A program made the translations under genes and the position numbers. Under the pieces are notes generated by a model, which saw only the letters and a program-made list of their open reading frames with translations, had not been told where the DNA came from and made no database searches. Below are positions 25,908 to 33,961 of a DNA stretch of 64,000 bases, piece after piece. The stretch is from Pseudomonas sp. B21-028 (lineage in GTDB: Bacteria > Pseudomonadota > Gammaproteobacteria > Pseudomonadales > Pseudomonadaceae): assembly GCF_024749045.1 (NCBI RefSeq), contig NZ_CP087184.1, positions 4,402,001 to 4,466,000 of the forward strand, written 5' to 3'. Positions within the stretch are counted from its first letter, which is position 1. Each line of letters begins with the position of its first letter.

Positions 25908-27208
25908 GCCGCGCTCATTACCTCAAGCACCTGGCACTGAGCATGGGCACGCGCCTGGCGATGATCGGCCTGCGCCTGCTGCGCAATGTGCTGCTGGCAC
26001 GGATTCTCGGGCCCAGCGAACGCGGGCTGTTTGCCTTGCTCAGCACCTTGCCGGACCTGATCAGCGCCGCCACCAGTGGCGGCCTGAATACCGCCGTGGG
26101 TTACCAGGCGGCACAACAACGCCCGATGGGGCTGCTGCTCAGCCAGGTGCTGGTGTTCGGTTGCCTGTTGGCCGGGGTGCTGACCCTCCTGGTGGTGGCA
26201 CTGGCGCGGGTGTTCGGTGCTGAGCTGGATATCACCATGCAGTTGGGTTTGCTGGCCTGGCTGCTGTTGCTCGCCGTGCCGTTGACCGTGCTCAAGAGCG
26301 GCCTGCTGACGCTGCACAATGCCTCGGGCGGCGTGGGCGGCTTCAATGCCTTGCGCCTGATGGAATCCCTGGCGCCGCTGCTGCTGTTCCTGGCGCTGTT
26401 CTGGATGTGGAAGGACGCGGCCCTGGAAGCGGCACTGATCAGTTGGCTGACGGGGCTGAGCCTGGTGGTGCTGGCCGGTTGGGTGTGGTTGCGCCGCGAT
26501 CATGTGGTCACCCTGCGCTGGGATCGCAGCCATCAGAACGAACTGTTGCGCTACGGCGCCCGCAGCCATCCGGACCTGCTGTTCCAGCAAATGCTGCTGC
26601 GCTCGGACTTCCTGTTCATCGGTGCCCTGCTGGGCAGCACGGCCCTGGGTCACTACGCCATGGCCAGCGCCGCCGCCGAGCTACTGCTGATCGTGCCGGA
26701 GGCAGTGACCACGCCCCTGATGAAACGCCTGTTGCAACAGGACCGCGACATGCAGCGCCTGACGCCCCTGGCCCTGCGTCTGACCGCCACGGTGATGCTC
26801 GGCGCCTGCCTGGGCATGGCGCTGATCGGCGAATGGTTGATCGTCACCCTATTCGGTGCGGTCTACCAACCGGCCTATCCTGCCTTGCTGGCGCTGCTGC
26901 CGGGGCTGTTCGGGTTGTGCTATGCGAGCATCCTGCGCCTGGACCTGCTGGGCAAGAACCGGCCCGGTACGGTATCGCTGCTGATGGGTTTGGGGGCGTT
27001 GTTGAACCTGGCGCTGAACCTGCTGTTGATTCCCCGCTATGGCATCGTCGGTGCCGCTGCCGCTTCCTCCATCGCGTACCTGGGGGTGACCCTGGCGCTG
27101 CTGGCGATGTATTGCCGCCTCAGCGGCGTGGCGCTGTGGCAAACACTGATCATCCTGCCCAGCGACCTGTTGCCGATGCGGCAGATGCTGATGGGGAAAT
27201 CGGCATGA
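25904..27208 (+). CDS. Wzx-type oligosaccharide flippase
   Basis: 434 residues and about 12-14 membrane helices, of the MATE/MOP flippase superfamily. The start MSRAHYLKHLALSMGTRLAM with RILGPSERGLFAL is characteristic of the polysaccharide biosynthesis branch. The ATG at 25904 overlaps the deacetylase stop (ATGA). It should move the lipid-linked repeat unit to the periplasm for polymerisation. Together with the Wzy-like, Wza-like and GumC-like proteins it completes the pathway. Confidence 0.88.
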   Translation: MSRAHYLKHLALSMGTRLAMIGLRLLRNVLLARILGPSERGLFALLSTLPDLISAATSGGLNTAVGYQAAQQRPMGLLLSQVLVFGCLLAGVLTLLVVALARVFGAELDITMQLGLLAWLLLLAVPLTVLKSGLLTLHNASGGVGGFNALRLMESLAPLLLFLALFWMWKDAALEAALISWLTGLSLVVLAGWVWLRRDHVVTLRWDRSHQNELLRYGARSHPDLLFQQMLLRSDFLFIGALLGSTALGHYAMASAAAELLLIVPEAVTTPLMKRLLQQDRDMQRLTPLALRLTATVMLGACLGMALIGEWLIVTLFGAVYQPAYPALLALLPGLFGLCYASILRLDLLGKNRPGTVSLLMGLGALLNLALNLLLIPRYGIVGAAAASSIAYLGVTLALLAMYCRLSGVALWQTLIILPSDLLPMRQMLMGKSA

Positions 27209-29316
27209 GCTTCGTCGCCCCTCAGTCCGCCATCGCGAGCAGGCTCGCTCCCACAGGGATCTCACCAAACCCGCTCCCACAGGGGCCTGGTGTCGATCAC
27301 AGTAGCAGTGCCCGATGCAGATCCAGGGTGGGAGCGAGCCTGCTCACGATAGGGTCGGCGCGGTGCTGGACAATGGCTGCATGCCTGTGGGCCCTGGCAC
27401 TTCCGGCCCATGGCGCCTCCATGTCCTGGACCGGCATCCGCGATGGCAGCCTGTACCTGCAGACCGACCGGCCGGACCGGGTGACCGTGCGCTGGGTGCC
27501 GGCCTGGCAGGCCAACGCCAATTCGGAACACCTGTACCTGCTCGACGGCCAGGGGCGCCTGGTAGGGAAACGCTTGATCAAGAAGGTCCAGGAACGTGGC
27601 GAGCAGCAGTGGCCTTTGCTGCCGGGGACCGCCAGCTATCGCCTGGAAATTCCCGGCTACAGTTTCCGCCGCTACACCGTCGAACACGACGCCCATACCC
27701 GGGCACTGTTCGCCCCGGCCAAGGTGCATTTCAATGCCGAAACCCACGACGGCGATGAGTTGTATTTCAAGGTCGCCCCCGGTGAACAGGCCGTGTTGGC
27801 GGGCAAATTCCACGGCGGCGTGCGCAGCCTGCAAGCCCGGCGCGTCGCCGATGGCAAACAGGTGCAGTTGAACCTCAAGCCGTATCCGGCCTATGGGCAG
27901 TTCGATCAAGTCGCCCTGCCCGTCGCCAATGTCGAGCAAACCTGGCGCCTGCAATTGCAGGGCAACGGCAAGGCGGCATTCTGGCTGGATGGCACGGCGA
28001 ATCTGTTCGCCCAGGACCCGGAGCATCTGCGACCGCTGCGCCAGGACCCGGGGCAGGCGCGCCTGAAACTCTATGACGAGGTCCTGGGAACCACTCCGAA
28101 ACTGGGGGTCTACCTGCCCTACGTCATGCCCCCGCCATCGGCCTACCCGGTGATCGAAGCCCTCAAGCCTCAGGCCGCCAGCTATTACAGCCTGGTCGAC
28201 ATCACCGCGGACAGACCGGACTATGAAAATCAGTTTCGGCGCCTGTACCAGGACCGCTTCGGCATCACCCGGGACATCACCCTGCTGGCCGGTAGCGCGC
28301 GCAAGGCCGACCTGCAGGCCGACCGCATCAGCAACAACGGTTTGCAAGCCTGGCTCAAGGCGACCCGCGCCTTGGGTGGCAAAGGCATCCACTACCTCAG
28401 TTTCGCCGATGAGCCGAACCTCAACTACGCCGATTTCGCCAGCTACCAGCAAGTGTTCGAGAGCATGGCCAATCAGGTCCGCGCCCTACCCGCCAACGCA
28501 CGGGCAGGCGTGCGCATTGCCATTCCCGCCAGCTCACGGTTCACCAACGGCCCTCTGGCCGACAATGCTGCCGATAAACGCGGTATCGATTGGGCGCGGC
28601 GTCTGCTGGCCAAATACGATGATCAGATCGACGCCTTGGCCTGGCATGAATGGATGATTCGCGACCTGCTCGCCACCCGTGTATACCGCCACAGTGTGCG
28701 TCAGGCCGCCCGCCTGGTGGGCCTGGATAACAACGGACGACCACGCAAGGCCCTGCTGCTGGACCAGACCAACATGTCCAGCGGCTCGAGCCTGAGCCCC
28801 TACGACCAGGAAACCCATTACGCCGCCCTGTGGTGGACGTCCGTGGTCATCAACGCCTCGGCCGACGGCTGGCTGGACATGCTCAACTGGTTCATGCTCG
28901 CCGACGAACCCGAGTACCCCAAAGGCATGGTGCGGGTGCTGGACAGCCAGCGCTTCGAACTCAAGCCAGTGGGTCTGGCCCAGCAGTTCATCCAACAGCA
29001 TTGGCTCAACCAGGTGCTACGCCTGGATAACGACGCCTTCGAAGTCGACGTGCTGGCCATGGCCTCCGACGCGAAGCGCAGCCTGCTGGGCGTGAACAAA
29101 AGCACGCGGCCGCAACAGGTCAGCCTGGACGGCGCGTCCTGTCCGCAGGCGCAAGCGGAGCTGGTGTATTTCGGCCCCGACAACCAAAGCCGCAGCGCCC
29201 CGTTCAACTGCGAGGCCGGGCAGATCCGGTTTCTCCTGCCAGGAGACACCGTGTTTGCCCTGGGCTGGACCGCCCTCTCTTTCCCCCAAGCCGCCACCCG
29301 TCAGGAGGCACCATGA
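27205..29316 (+). CDS. secreted glycoside-hydrolase-like protein with REP sequences in its 5-prime coding part
   Basis: 703 residues if started at the ATG overlapping the flippase stop, 647 if started at ATG 27373. The signal peptide is MAACLWALALPAHGA, but about 56 codons before it are encoded partly by palindromic repeats. The body has an N-terminal beta-rich domain (to about residue 330) and a TIM-barrel-like part with FADEPNLNY, WHEWMIRD and DGWLDMLNWFM. The DEPN motif recalls acid/base sites of GH123/DUF4091-type enzymes, an uncertain link. Periplasmic lyases or hydrolases that trim or clear polymer are common in such operons, and I infer that role. Confidence 0.65.
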   Translation: MSFVAPQSAIASRLAPTGISPNPLPQGPGVDHSSSARCRSRVGASLLTIGSARCWTMAACLWALALPAHGASMSWTGIRDGSLYLQTDRPDRVTVRWVPAWQANANSEHLYLLDGQGRLVGKRLIKKVQERGEQQWPLLPGTASYRLEIPGYSFRRYTVEHDAHTRALFAPAKVHFNAETHDGDELYFKVAPGEQAVLAGKFHGGVRSLQARRVADGKQVQLNLKPYPAYGQFDQVALPVANVEQTWRLQLQGNGKAAFWLDGTANLFAQDPEHLRPLRQDPGQARLKLYDEVLGTTPKLGVYLPYVMPPPSAYPVIEALKPQAASYYSLVDITADRPDYENQFRRLYQDRFGITRDITLLAGSARKADLQADRISNNGLQAWLKATRALGGKGIHYLSFADEPNLNYADFASYQQVFESMANQVRALPANARAGVRIAIPASSRFTNGPLADNAADKRGIDWARRLLAKYDDQIDALAWHEWMIRDLLATRVYRHSVRQAARLVGLDNNGRPRKALLLDQTNMSSGSSLSPYDQETHYAALWWTSVVINASADGWLDMLNWFMLADEPEYPKGMVRVLDSQRFELKPVGLAQQFIQQHWLNQVLRLDNDAFEVDVLAMASDAKRSLLGVNKSTRPQQVSLDGASCPQAQAELVYFGPDNQSRSAPFNCEAGQIRFLLPGDTVFALGWTALSFPQAATRQEAP
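27227..27355. repeat. inverted REP pair inside a coding sequence
   Basis: ATCGCGAGCAGGCTCGCTCC at the left and GGGTGGGAGCGAGCCTGCTC at the right form the usual inverted pair, with a partial third copy (CCGCTCCCACAGGGG) near 27270. The reading frame of the glycoside-hydrolase-like gene passes through the entire pair without a stop, yielding residues such as AIASRLAPTG and RVGASLLTIG. Confidence 0.85.
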
Positions 29317-30002
29317 GCGTTTTGCAAACATTACGTAACGGCATTCAGAAAAAAGGCCTGCGCTCCGTCCTCAAACTGCTGTTCAGGCGCTACGTGTTTT
29401 TCCACACCCGACTGGTGTGGCTGGAGCACGATGTGCGGACCCCACTCCCCCCGCATAACCTCAAGCCCTACCCACCGATGCGCCTGGAGTTCATCACGGT
29501 CAGCAATGCCGATGCTTTTGCCCGGCACTTCGGCGACCGCGTCGAAACCATGCGCGAGCTGGCGGCCGAAGGCTACACAGGCTTGATGTATCTGGATGCT
29601 CAGGGCGACACCGTGGGTTTCGCCTGGGCCAGTACACGGGACTATTTCGACCGTCATTTCTATCGCTGCAATTTTCCGATCAAGCCTGGCGAGTATTTTC
29701 AGTTCGGTGGCGAGGCGATCCGTGAATATTGGGGTACCAGCATATCGGCGGACATGCAGTTGGAAGTCTGGAAAGTCATGGCAGGCCACGGTTGCAACAC
29801 CATGGTCGATGTCTGCGATTTGCAAAACATCCAGGGGATCAAGATGCACCTGCGCATGGGCTTCCAGGAGCGCGGCAAGATCACCCACGTGTATCGCCTG
29901 TTCGGTCGCTGGCGGTTGTTCCGCGACACGCTCTACCGCGGCTCGGTACTGGACGCCTTTCGTAAACCAGCCCAGCCGCTTGCATCGACCGCGCCGGCCT
30001 GA
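29313..30002 (+). CDS. GNAT-fold N-acetyltransferase-like protein, copy 1
   Basis: 229 residues. An N-terminal basic helical segment (LQTLRNGIQKKGLRSVLKLL) is followed by an acetyltransferase-like core with TGLMYLDAQGDTVGFAWAST and a C-terminal block IKMHLRMGFQERGKITHVYR that matches the last strands of GNAT enzymes. The start overlaps the previous stop by four bases and has AGGAGGCACC upstream. A diverged tandem copy follows. It may acetylate a sugar or act on a lipid-linked precursor; the substrate is unknown. Confidence 0.75.
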   Translation: MSVLQTLRNGIQKKGLRSVLKLLFRRYVFFHTRLVWLEHDVRTPLPPHNLKPYPPMRLEFITVSNADAFARHFGDRVETMRELAAEGYTGLMYLDAQGDTVGFAWASTRDYFDRHFYRCNFPIKPGEYFQFGGEAIREYWGTSISADMQLEVWKVMAGHGCNTMVDVCDLQNIQGIKMHLRMGFQERGKITHVYRLFGRWRLFRDTLYRGSVLDAFRKPAQPLASTAPA

Positions 30003-30019
30003 TGTCCATGGCGATCCAA

Positions 30020-30047
30020 CCCCATCGCGAACAGGCTCGCGATGGGG
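30020..30047. repeat. perfect 11-base hairpin of REP origin
   Basis: CCCCATCGCGA (30020-30030), six bases, then TCGCGATGGGG (30037-30047). The core is that of the GCGAGCAGGCTCGC repeat family in compact form. It sits between the two GNAT-like copies and could lower transcription or protect mRNA between them; no T-run follows. Confidence 0.75.
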
Positions 30048-30081
30048 CCTTTCCTCAACCCGCCCCCCGTCAGGAGGCATC

Positions 30082-30771
30082 ATGAACGTTCTGCAAAAAT
30101 TGCGTGATCGCATTCAGCAAAAAGGTCTGCGCGCCGTTCTAAATCAGCTGTGCAGACACTATGTGTATTTCCACGAACAACTGGTGTGGATGGAACGCGA
30201 TCTGGTCAGTCCGATACGGCCCAACAACCTCAGGCCCTATACGCCGTTGCGCCGGGAAATCATTACCACCAGCAATGCCGATGCCTTCGCCAAGTACTTT
30301 GGCGACCGCGTCGAGACCATGCGCGAACTGGCTGCCGAAGGCCACACCGGGCTCATGTACCTGGACGACAAGGGCAATACCGTCGCTTTCATCTGGGGCA
30401 GTACACGGGACTATTTCGACCGCCACTTCTTTCGCTGCTGGTTCCCGGTCAAACCGGGTGAGTTCTTCGAGTTCGGTGGTGAGCTGTACCGCGCTTACTG
30501 GGGGACCCAGCTATCGGCGGATTTCCAGCTGGACCTGTGGAAAGCCATGGCCGAGCAAGGTTGCAACAAAGTGGTCGACGTCTTCGAGCTGCGCAATATT
30601 CCAGCCGTCAAACTGCACCTGCGCATGGATTATCAGGAGCGCGGCCAGATCACCCATATGTATTGCTTGTTCGGCCGCTGGCGGTTCTTCCGTGACACGT
30701 TTTACACCGGCTCGATCCTGGACTCTTTCCGTAAACCGGCCAAGCCGGTTTCGTCCACTGCGACGGCCTGA
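30082..30771 (+). CDS. GNAT-fold N-acetyltransferase-like protein, copy 2
   Basis: 229 residues, the same length as the preceding gene and clearly its paralogue. Shared segments include FGDRVETMRELAAEG, GSTRDYFDRHFFRC and FGRWRFFRDTFYTGS. The ribosome site and start (CGTCAGGAGGCATCATGA) are also duplicated from copy 1, so the duplication covered the whole gene with its leader. Differences concentrate near the N-terminal third and around the core (for example FGGELYRAYWG against FGGEAIREYWG), suggesting divergence in substrate. It is in the same operon. Confidence 0.75.
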   Translation: MNVLQKLRDRIQQKGLRAVLNQLCRHYVYFHEQLVWMERDLVSPIRPNNLRPYTPLRREIITTSNADAFAKYFGDRVETMRELAAEGHTGLMYLDDKGNTVAFIWGSTRDYFDRHFFRCWFPVKPGEFFEFGGELYRAYWGTQLSADFQLDLWKAMAEQGCNKVVDVFELRNIPAVKLHLRMDYQERGQITHMYCLFGRWRFFRDTFYTGSILDSFRKPAKPVSSTATA

Positions 30772-30776
30772 CGTCC

Positions 30777-31955
30777 ATGACCATCCGGTTCCAATGGTGT
30801 CGCTCCCTGGGCGCGGCGGACTTTCCTGTATCAGCTTATGAACAGCTGCGAACCCAGGTGGCCGACACAACCCCGTTCAACACCCTGGCCTGGCTGCAGG
30901 CGGCGGAATTTGCCCTGTTGCCTGATCAGCAATTGCATGTATTACTGGGCTGGCAGGACCAGGACTTGTCTCTATGCCTGCCTCTGGTTTCGGGACGTGA
31001 GCGTATCGGCGGACTGCGGTTCCGGGTACTGCATCACTTGGGTTACCCCTTGGCCGATCGCATCGCCCTGCTGGCGCGCCTGGACGCCGAAGGCATGGGT
31101 CAGGCGCTGATGCAGATCCGTCAGCAGGTGCCCCACGCGATGTTGCAACTCAATGAAGTGGTGGACCCGGTCAGCGAGCAAAGCGTCCTCAGCGCCTGGA
31201 TGGCACTGAGCTCCACCGGGGAGCGGCGGCTCAGTTGCCGGGTTCCGGTGCACTTGATCAGTGACAGTGATCATCAGGAGGTCTCTGGCGATCCGCGTTA
31301 CAAGCTGCGTCGGGCGCGCAAGCGGATCGCCGCTTGCGGTGCCGAAATCCGCCGCGTGACGCCGGACGCTATCAGCATGGGCCAGCTGTTGCGGACGCTT
31401 GCCGAGGTCGAGGCCGCCAGTTGGAAAGGTGAGGAAGGCGTCGGCATCTTCGCCGATCCCAGGCGCCGGCAATGGATGAACCATGCCTTCACCGCCCTCG
31501 CCGCCCAGGGCCTGGTGCGGGTGGTGGTGCTGGAACTGAATGGCGACTGCATCAGCTATCGCCTCGGCCTGCTGGACCAAGGCCGATTGTACGACTACAA
31601 CCTGGCGTTCCTGCCGCAGCACGCCGACCTGGGCAGCGGCCGGGTATTGCTCGAAGAGTGGATTCGCTGGGGGCTGGACGAAAACTGGCGATGGATCGAC
31701 GCATCCCGGGTCAGCCTGGAAAACTCCAGCCATCAATTACATGAGCGCATGACCGGACAACTGGAACACTGGCGCTGGAGCTTCTATTCATGGCAACCGG
31801 GTGGCCTGGTCCTGGGGCTGGCGTTGCGGCTATGGAAAAGTCTGAAGCCGTGGCTTGGCAAGCGCCCGGCCGAACGGAACTCAACGGCTGTATCTTCACC
31901 CAATCCCAAGAGCAAGGAGAACGATCATGCCTCGCGAGGTCATAATCAATGCTGA
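30777..31955 (+). CDS. FemAB/CelD-like GNAT acyltransferase
   Basis: 392 residues with the double-GNAT arrangement of the Acetyltransf_6 family: an N-terminal half with TPFNTLAWLQAAEFAL and a C-terminal half with SWKGEEGVGIFADPRRRQWM, then ISYRLGLLDQGRLYDYNLAF and LLEEWIRWGLDENWRWIDAS. Such proteins in exopolysaccharide operons are thought to add acyl or amino-acyl groups to the polymer precursor. It begins five bases after the second GNAT-like gene and its end overlaps the ChbG-type gene, so it remains in the operon. Confidence 0.8.
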   Translation: MTIRFQWCRSLGAADFPVSAYEQLRTQVADTTPFNTLAWLQAAEFALLPDQQLHVLLGWQDQDLSLCLPLVSGRERIGGLRFRVLHHLGYPLADRIALLARLDAEGMGQALMQIRQQVPHAMLQLNEVVDPVSEQSVLSAWMALSSTGERRLSCRVPVHLISDSDHQEVSGDPRYKLRRARKRIAACGAEIRRVTPDAISMGQLLRTLAEVEAASWKGEEGVGIFADPRRRQWMNHAFTALAAQGLVRVVVLELNGDCISYRLGLLDQGRLYDYNLAFLPQHADLGSGRVLLEEWIRWGLDENWRWIDASRVSLENSSHQLHERMTGQLEHWRWSFYSWQPGGLVLGLALRLWKSLKPWLGKRPAERNSTAVSSPNPKSKENDHASRGHNQC

Positions 31956-32724
31956 CGACTTTGGACTCAGTATCAGCGACAACGCAATCATTCAAGCGGC
32001 CTTCAAGGCAGGGGTCATCAGCTCCGCCACCCTGATGGTCAATACCCCAGGTTTCGAACAGGCCTGCAAGATGGCCCGACACCCCATGCTCCGCGGGCGT
32101 ATTGGCTTGCACTTCAATATTACTCATGGCTCGCCGCTGAGCCCGTGGATTGCATCGCGCCGCACATTTTGCGACGCAAACGGTGAATTCGACCTGAGCC
32201 TGTCGCGTTATGCCCTGCGTCTGGGCGCGAAGGACCTGGCCGCGGTGCAGGAGGAACTCCAAGCCCAGTGGCAACGTTGCCTGGACTACGGCGTGCGACC
32301 CAGCCACCTCGATTCCCACAACCATGTGCACAACATCTGGCCCATCGGCGAAGTCGTGGCCCGCTTCGCCGCCCGACAAGGCGTGCCCATACGCCTGGCA
32401 CGCAACCTGGGGGAGAACCTGAGCCTGCCCAAACGTATTTTCAAAACTTTTTTCAATCGGCGGTTGCGCAGTCTCGGCGGCGCCACGGCCGACTACGTCT
32501 GCACGCCGGCCGACCTGCAATATGCAGCACCACCGGACCATGGCACACTCGAAGTGATCGTGCATCCGCTGCACCTCGAAGAGGACTTTGGCGACGACAG
32601 CCTGGAAGCCGGGTGTTCATTGACCGAGGTGTTGCGCAAACGCCTGGCGGGGGTACCCAAGGTGCCTTATGGCGGGGCGAGACAGCGGTTGGTGTTGGCT
32701 GAGTTCGAGGATGTGAGTGGCTAG
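31927..32724 (+). CDS. ChbG/HpnK (YdjC-like) carbohydrate deacetylase
   Basis: 265 residues. The N-terminal metal motif is VIINADDFGLS, a histidine lies in GRIGLHFNITHG, and the second metal motif is PSHLDSHNHVH. The family deacetylates diacetylchitobiose-like sugars or related lipid-linked glycans in the cytoplasm. The ATG at 31927 has AAGGAGAACGATC upstream; an earlier in-frame stretch overlaps the acyltransferase gene. It is the last gene of the operon and the second deacetylase in it, supporting an amino-sugar component. Confidence 0.85.
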   Translation: MPREVIINADDFGLSISDNAIIQAAFKAGVISSATLMVNTPGFEQACKMARHPMLRGRIGLHFNITHGSPLSPWIASRRTFCDANGEFDLSLSRYALRLGAKDLAAVQEELQAQWQRCLDYGVRPSHLDSHNHVHNIWPIGEVVARFAARQGVPIRLARNLGENLSLPKRIFKTFFNRRLRSLGGATADYVCTPADLQYAAPPDHGTLEVIVHPLHLEEDFGDDSLEAGCSLTEVLRKRLAGVPKVPYGGARQRLVLAEFEDVSG

Positions 32725-32864
32725 TGATGCTGTGTGGCTGCTTCGTGTAATCACATTAACCGTACAAGCCACTCGTCAGAAACAAGCAGCCACGCAAAAT
32801 CCGTCCACCCTGCGTGCGGATCTGTTAAAACGCATCTTTCTGTCTAGAGTAGCGAGTCGCGTCG

Positions 32865-33803
32865 ATGCTTTCATCCTTGCTCCCCCGTCGGCGCCGCTGG
32901 CTCGCCTATTTGTGCATGGCTGCGATGGTGGTCGGGTTGCCGGTGGGCTGCGCTGTGTTGCAGCACAAGGAACGCGAGCTGGTGTTTCGCATCGAGCCAG
33001 GGACGGCGAGCTGGTTCAGCGGCCTTCCGAGTAGCGTGCAGGAGTTCGACCTCAAGCCCAAAAGCTTCAAGGCCGGGGAAAATATCCATGGCTGGTGGTG
33101 GCCGGCCGAACGCAAGAATGCCCCGGCGATCCTTTACCTGCACGGGGTGCGCTGGAACCTGACTGGCCAGTTGTTTCGCATCCAGCAGTTGCACGCCCTG
33201 GGCTTTTCAGTGCTGGCGATCGATTACCGTGGCTTTGGCAAGAGCCATGGCGACCTGCCGTCCGAAGCCAGCGTTTATGAGGATGCGCGATTCGCCTGGG
33301 AACGACTTGAAGTGTTGCAACCGGACCCGGCCTTGCGGCTGATCTACGGTCACTCCCTGGGCGGCGCCGTCGCGGTGGACCTCGCTGCCGAACTCGGTCA
33401 GAAGGCTGCGAAAGACGGTAGCGTCGTGCCGGCCCGAGGCCTGGTCATCGAATCCACTTTTACCTCGCTGGGCGACGTGGCGACCGCCATGGCGAATACC
33501 TCCCTGCCCGTGCGCTGGCTGCTGTCGCAGAAGTTCGACTCCATCGACAAGATCCCCGAGATCAACATGCCGCTGCTGGTGGTACATGGCGCGGCGGACA
33601 ACTACGTTCCGCCGCGGTTCAGCGAACAACTGTTCAAGGCGGCCCATCAGCCGAAGCACCTGCTGCTGGTACCTGGTGGGACGCACATCAACAGCATGAA
33701 ACTGGCCGGCAAGAACTATCGGCAGGCGCTGGATACCCTGATGAAAGCCACGCCCACCCCAGTGGCCGGGGGTCCCAAGACAAGTAAGGTCAAGGCAGGC
33801 TGA
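32865..33803 (+). CDS. alpha/beta hydrolase, probable lipoprotein
   Basis: 312 residues. An N-terminal hydrophobic segment ends in VGLPVGC, a possible lipobox (Cys29). The hydrolase core shows ILYLHGVRWN, the nucleophile in IYGHSLGGA, the acid in VVHGAADNYVPP, and the histidine in PGGTHINS. This is the Pfam 12146-like or BAAT-like group of small hydrolases near bacterial envelopes. It is separated from the operon by 140 bases and is likely an independent gene. The start at 32865 gives the signal segment directly. Confidence 0.78.
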   Translation: MLSSLLPRRRRWLAYLCMAAMVVGLPVGCAVLQHKERELVFRIEPGTASWFSGLPSSVQEFDLKPKSFKAGENIHGWWWPAERKNAPAILYLHGVRWNLTGQLFRIQQLHALGFSVLAIDYRGFGKSHGDLPSEASVYEDARFAWERLEVLQPDPALRLIYGHSLGGAVAVDLAAELGQKAAKDGSVVPARGLVIESTFTSLGDVATAMANTSLPVRWLLSQKFDSIDKIPEINMPLLVVHGAADNYVPPRFSEQLFKAAHQPKHLLLVPGGTHINSMKLAGKNYRQALDTLMKATPTPVAGGPKTSKVKAG

Positions 33804-33824
33804 CAATTTTTCAGCGACCTGACA

Positions 33825-33896
33825 GTGGAGCGAGCTTGCTCGCGATGGCGGTGGGGTCTGGCTGGTGTCATCGCGAGCAGGCTCGCTCCCACAGGG
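33825..33896. repeat. inverted REP pair, GTGGGAGCGAGC family
   Basis: GTGGAGCGAGCTTGCTCGCG at the left and CGCGAGCAGGCTCGCTCCCA at the right, with about 30 bases between. It stands between the convergent ends of the hydrolase gene and the ABC operon, next to a terminator. Confidence 0.85.
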
Positions 33897-33915
33897 TTCG
33901 GTGGTGTTTCCAGGT

Positions 33916-33946
33916 ATAAAAAAACGGCACCTTTCGGTGCCGTTCA
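33916..33946 (-). terminator. Rho-independent terminator of the ABC transporter operon
   Basis: Stem AACGGCACC (33923-33931) with GGTGCCGTT (33936-33944) around a TTTC loop. On the minus strand the stem is followed by a run of T (A-run at 33918-33924 on the plus strand). It may also end plus-strand transcription from the hydrolase side, although that direction has only a short T-rich tail. Confidence 0.88.
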
Positions 33947-33961
33947 TTTATTGCAGGGTGC

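Noticed and set aside
26407..27204. Extension of the glycoside-hydrolase-like gene into the flippase gene
   Set aside because: The flippase frame is well supported there and the extension is a proline/arginine-rich shifted frame; the ATGA overlap at 27205 is the natural limit.
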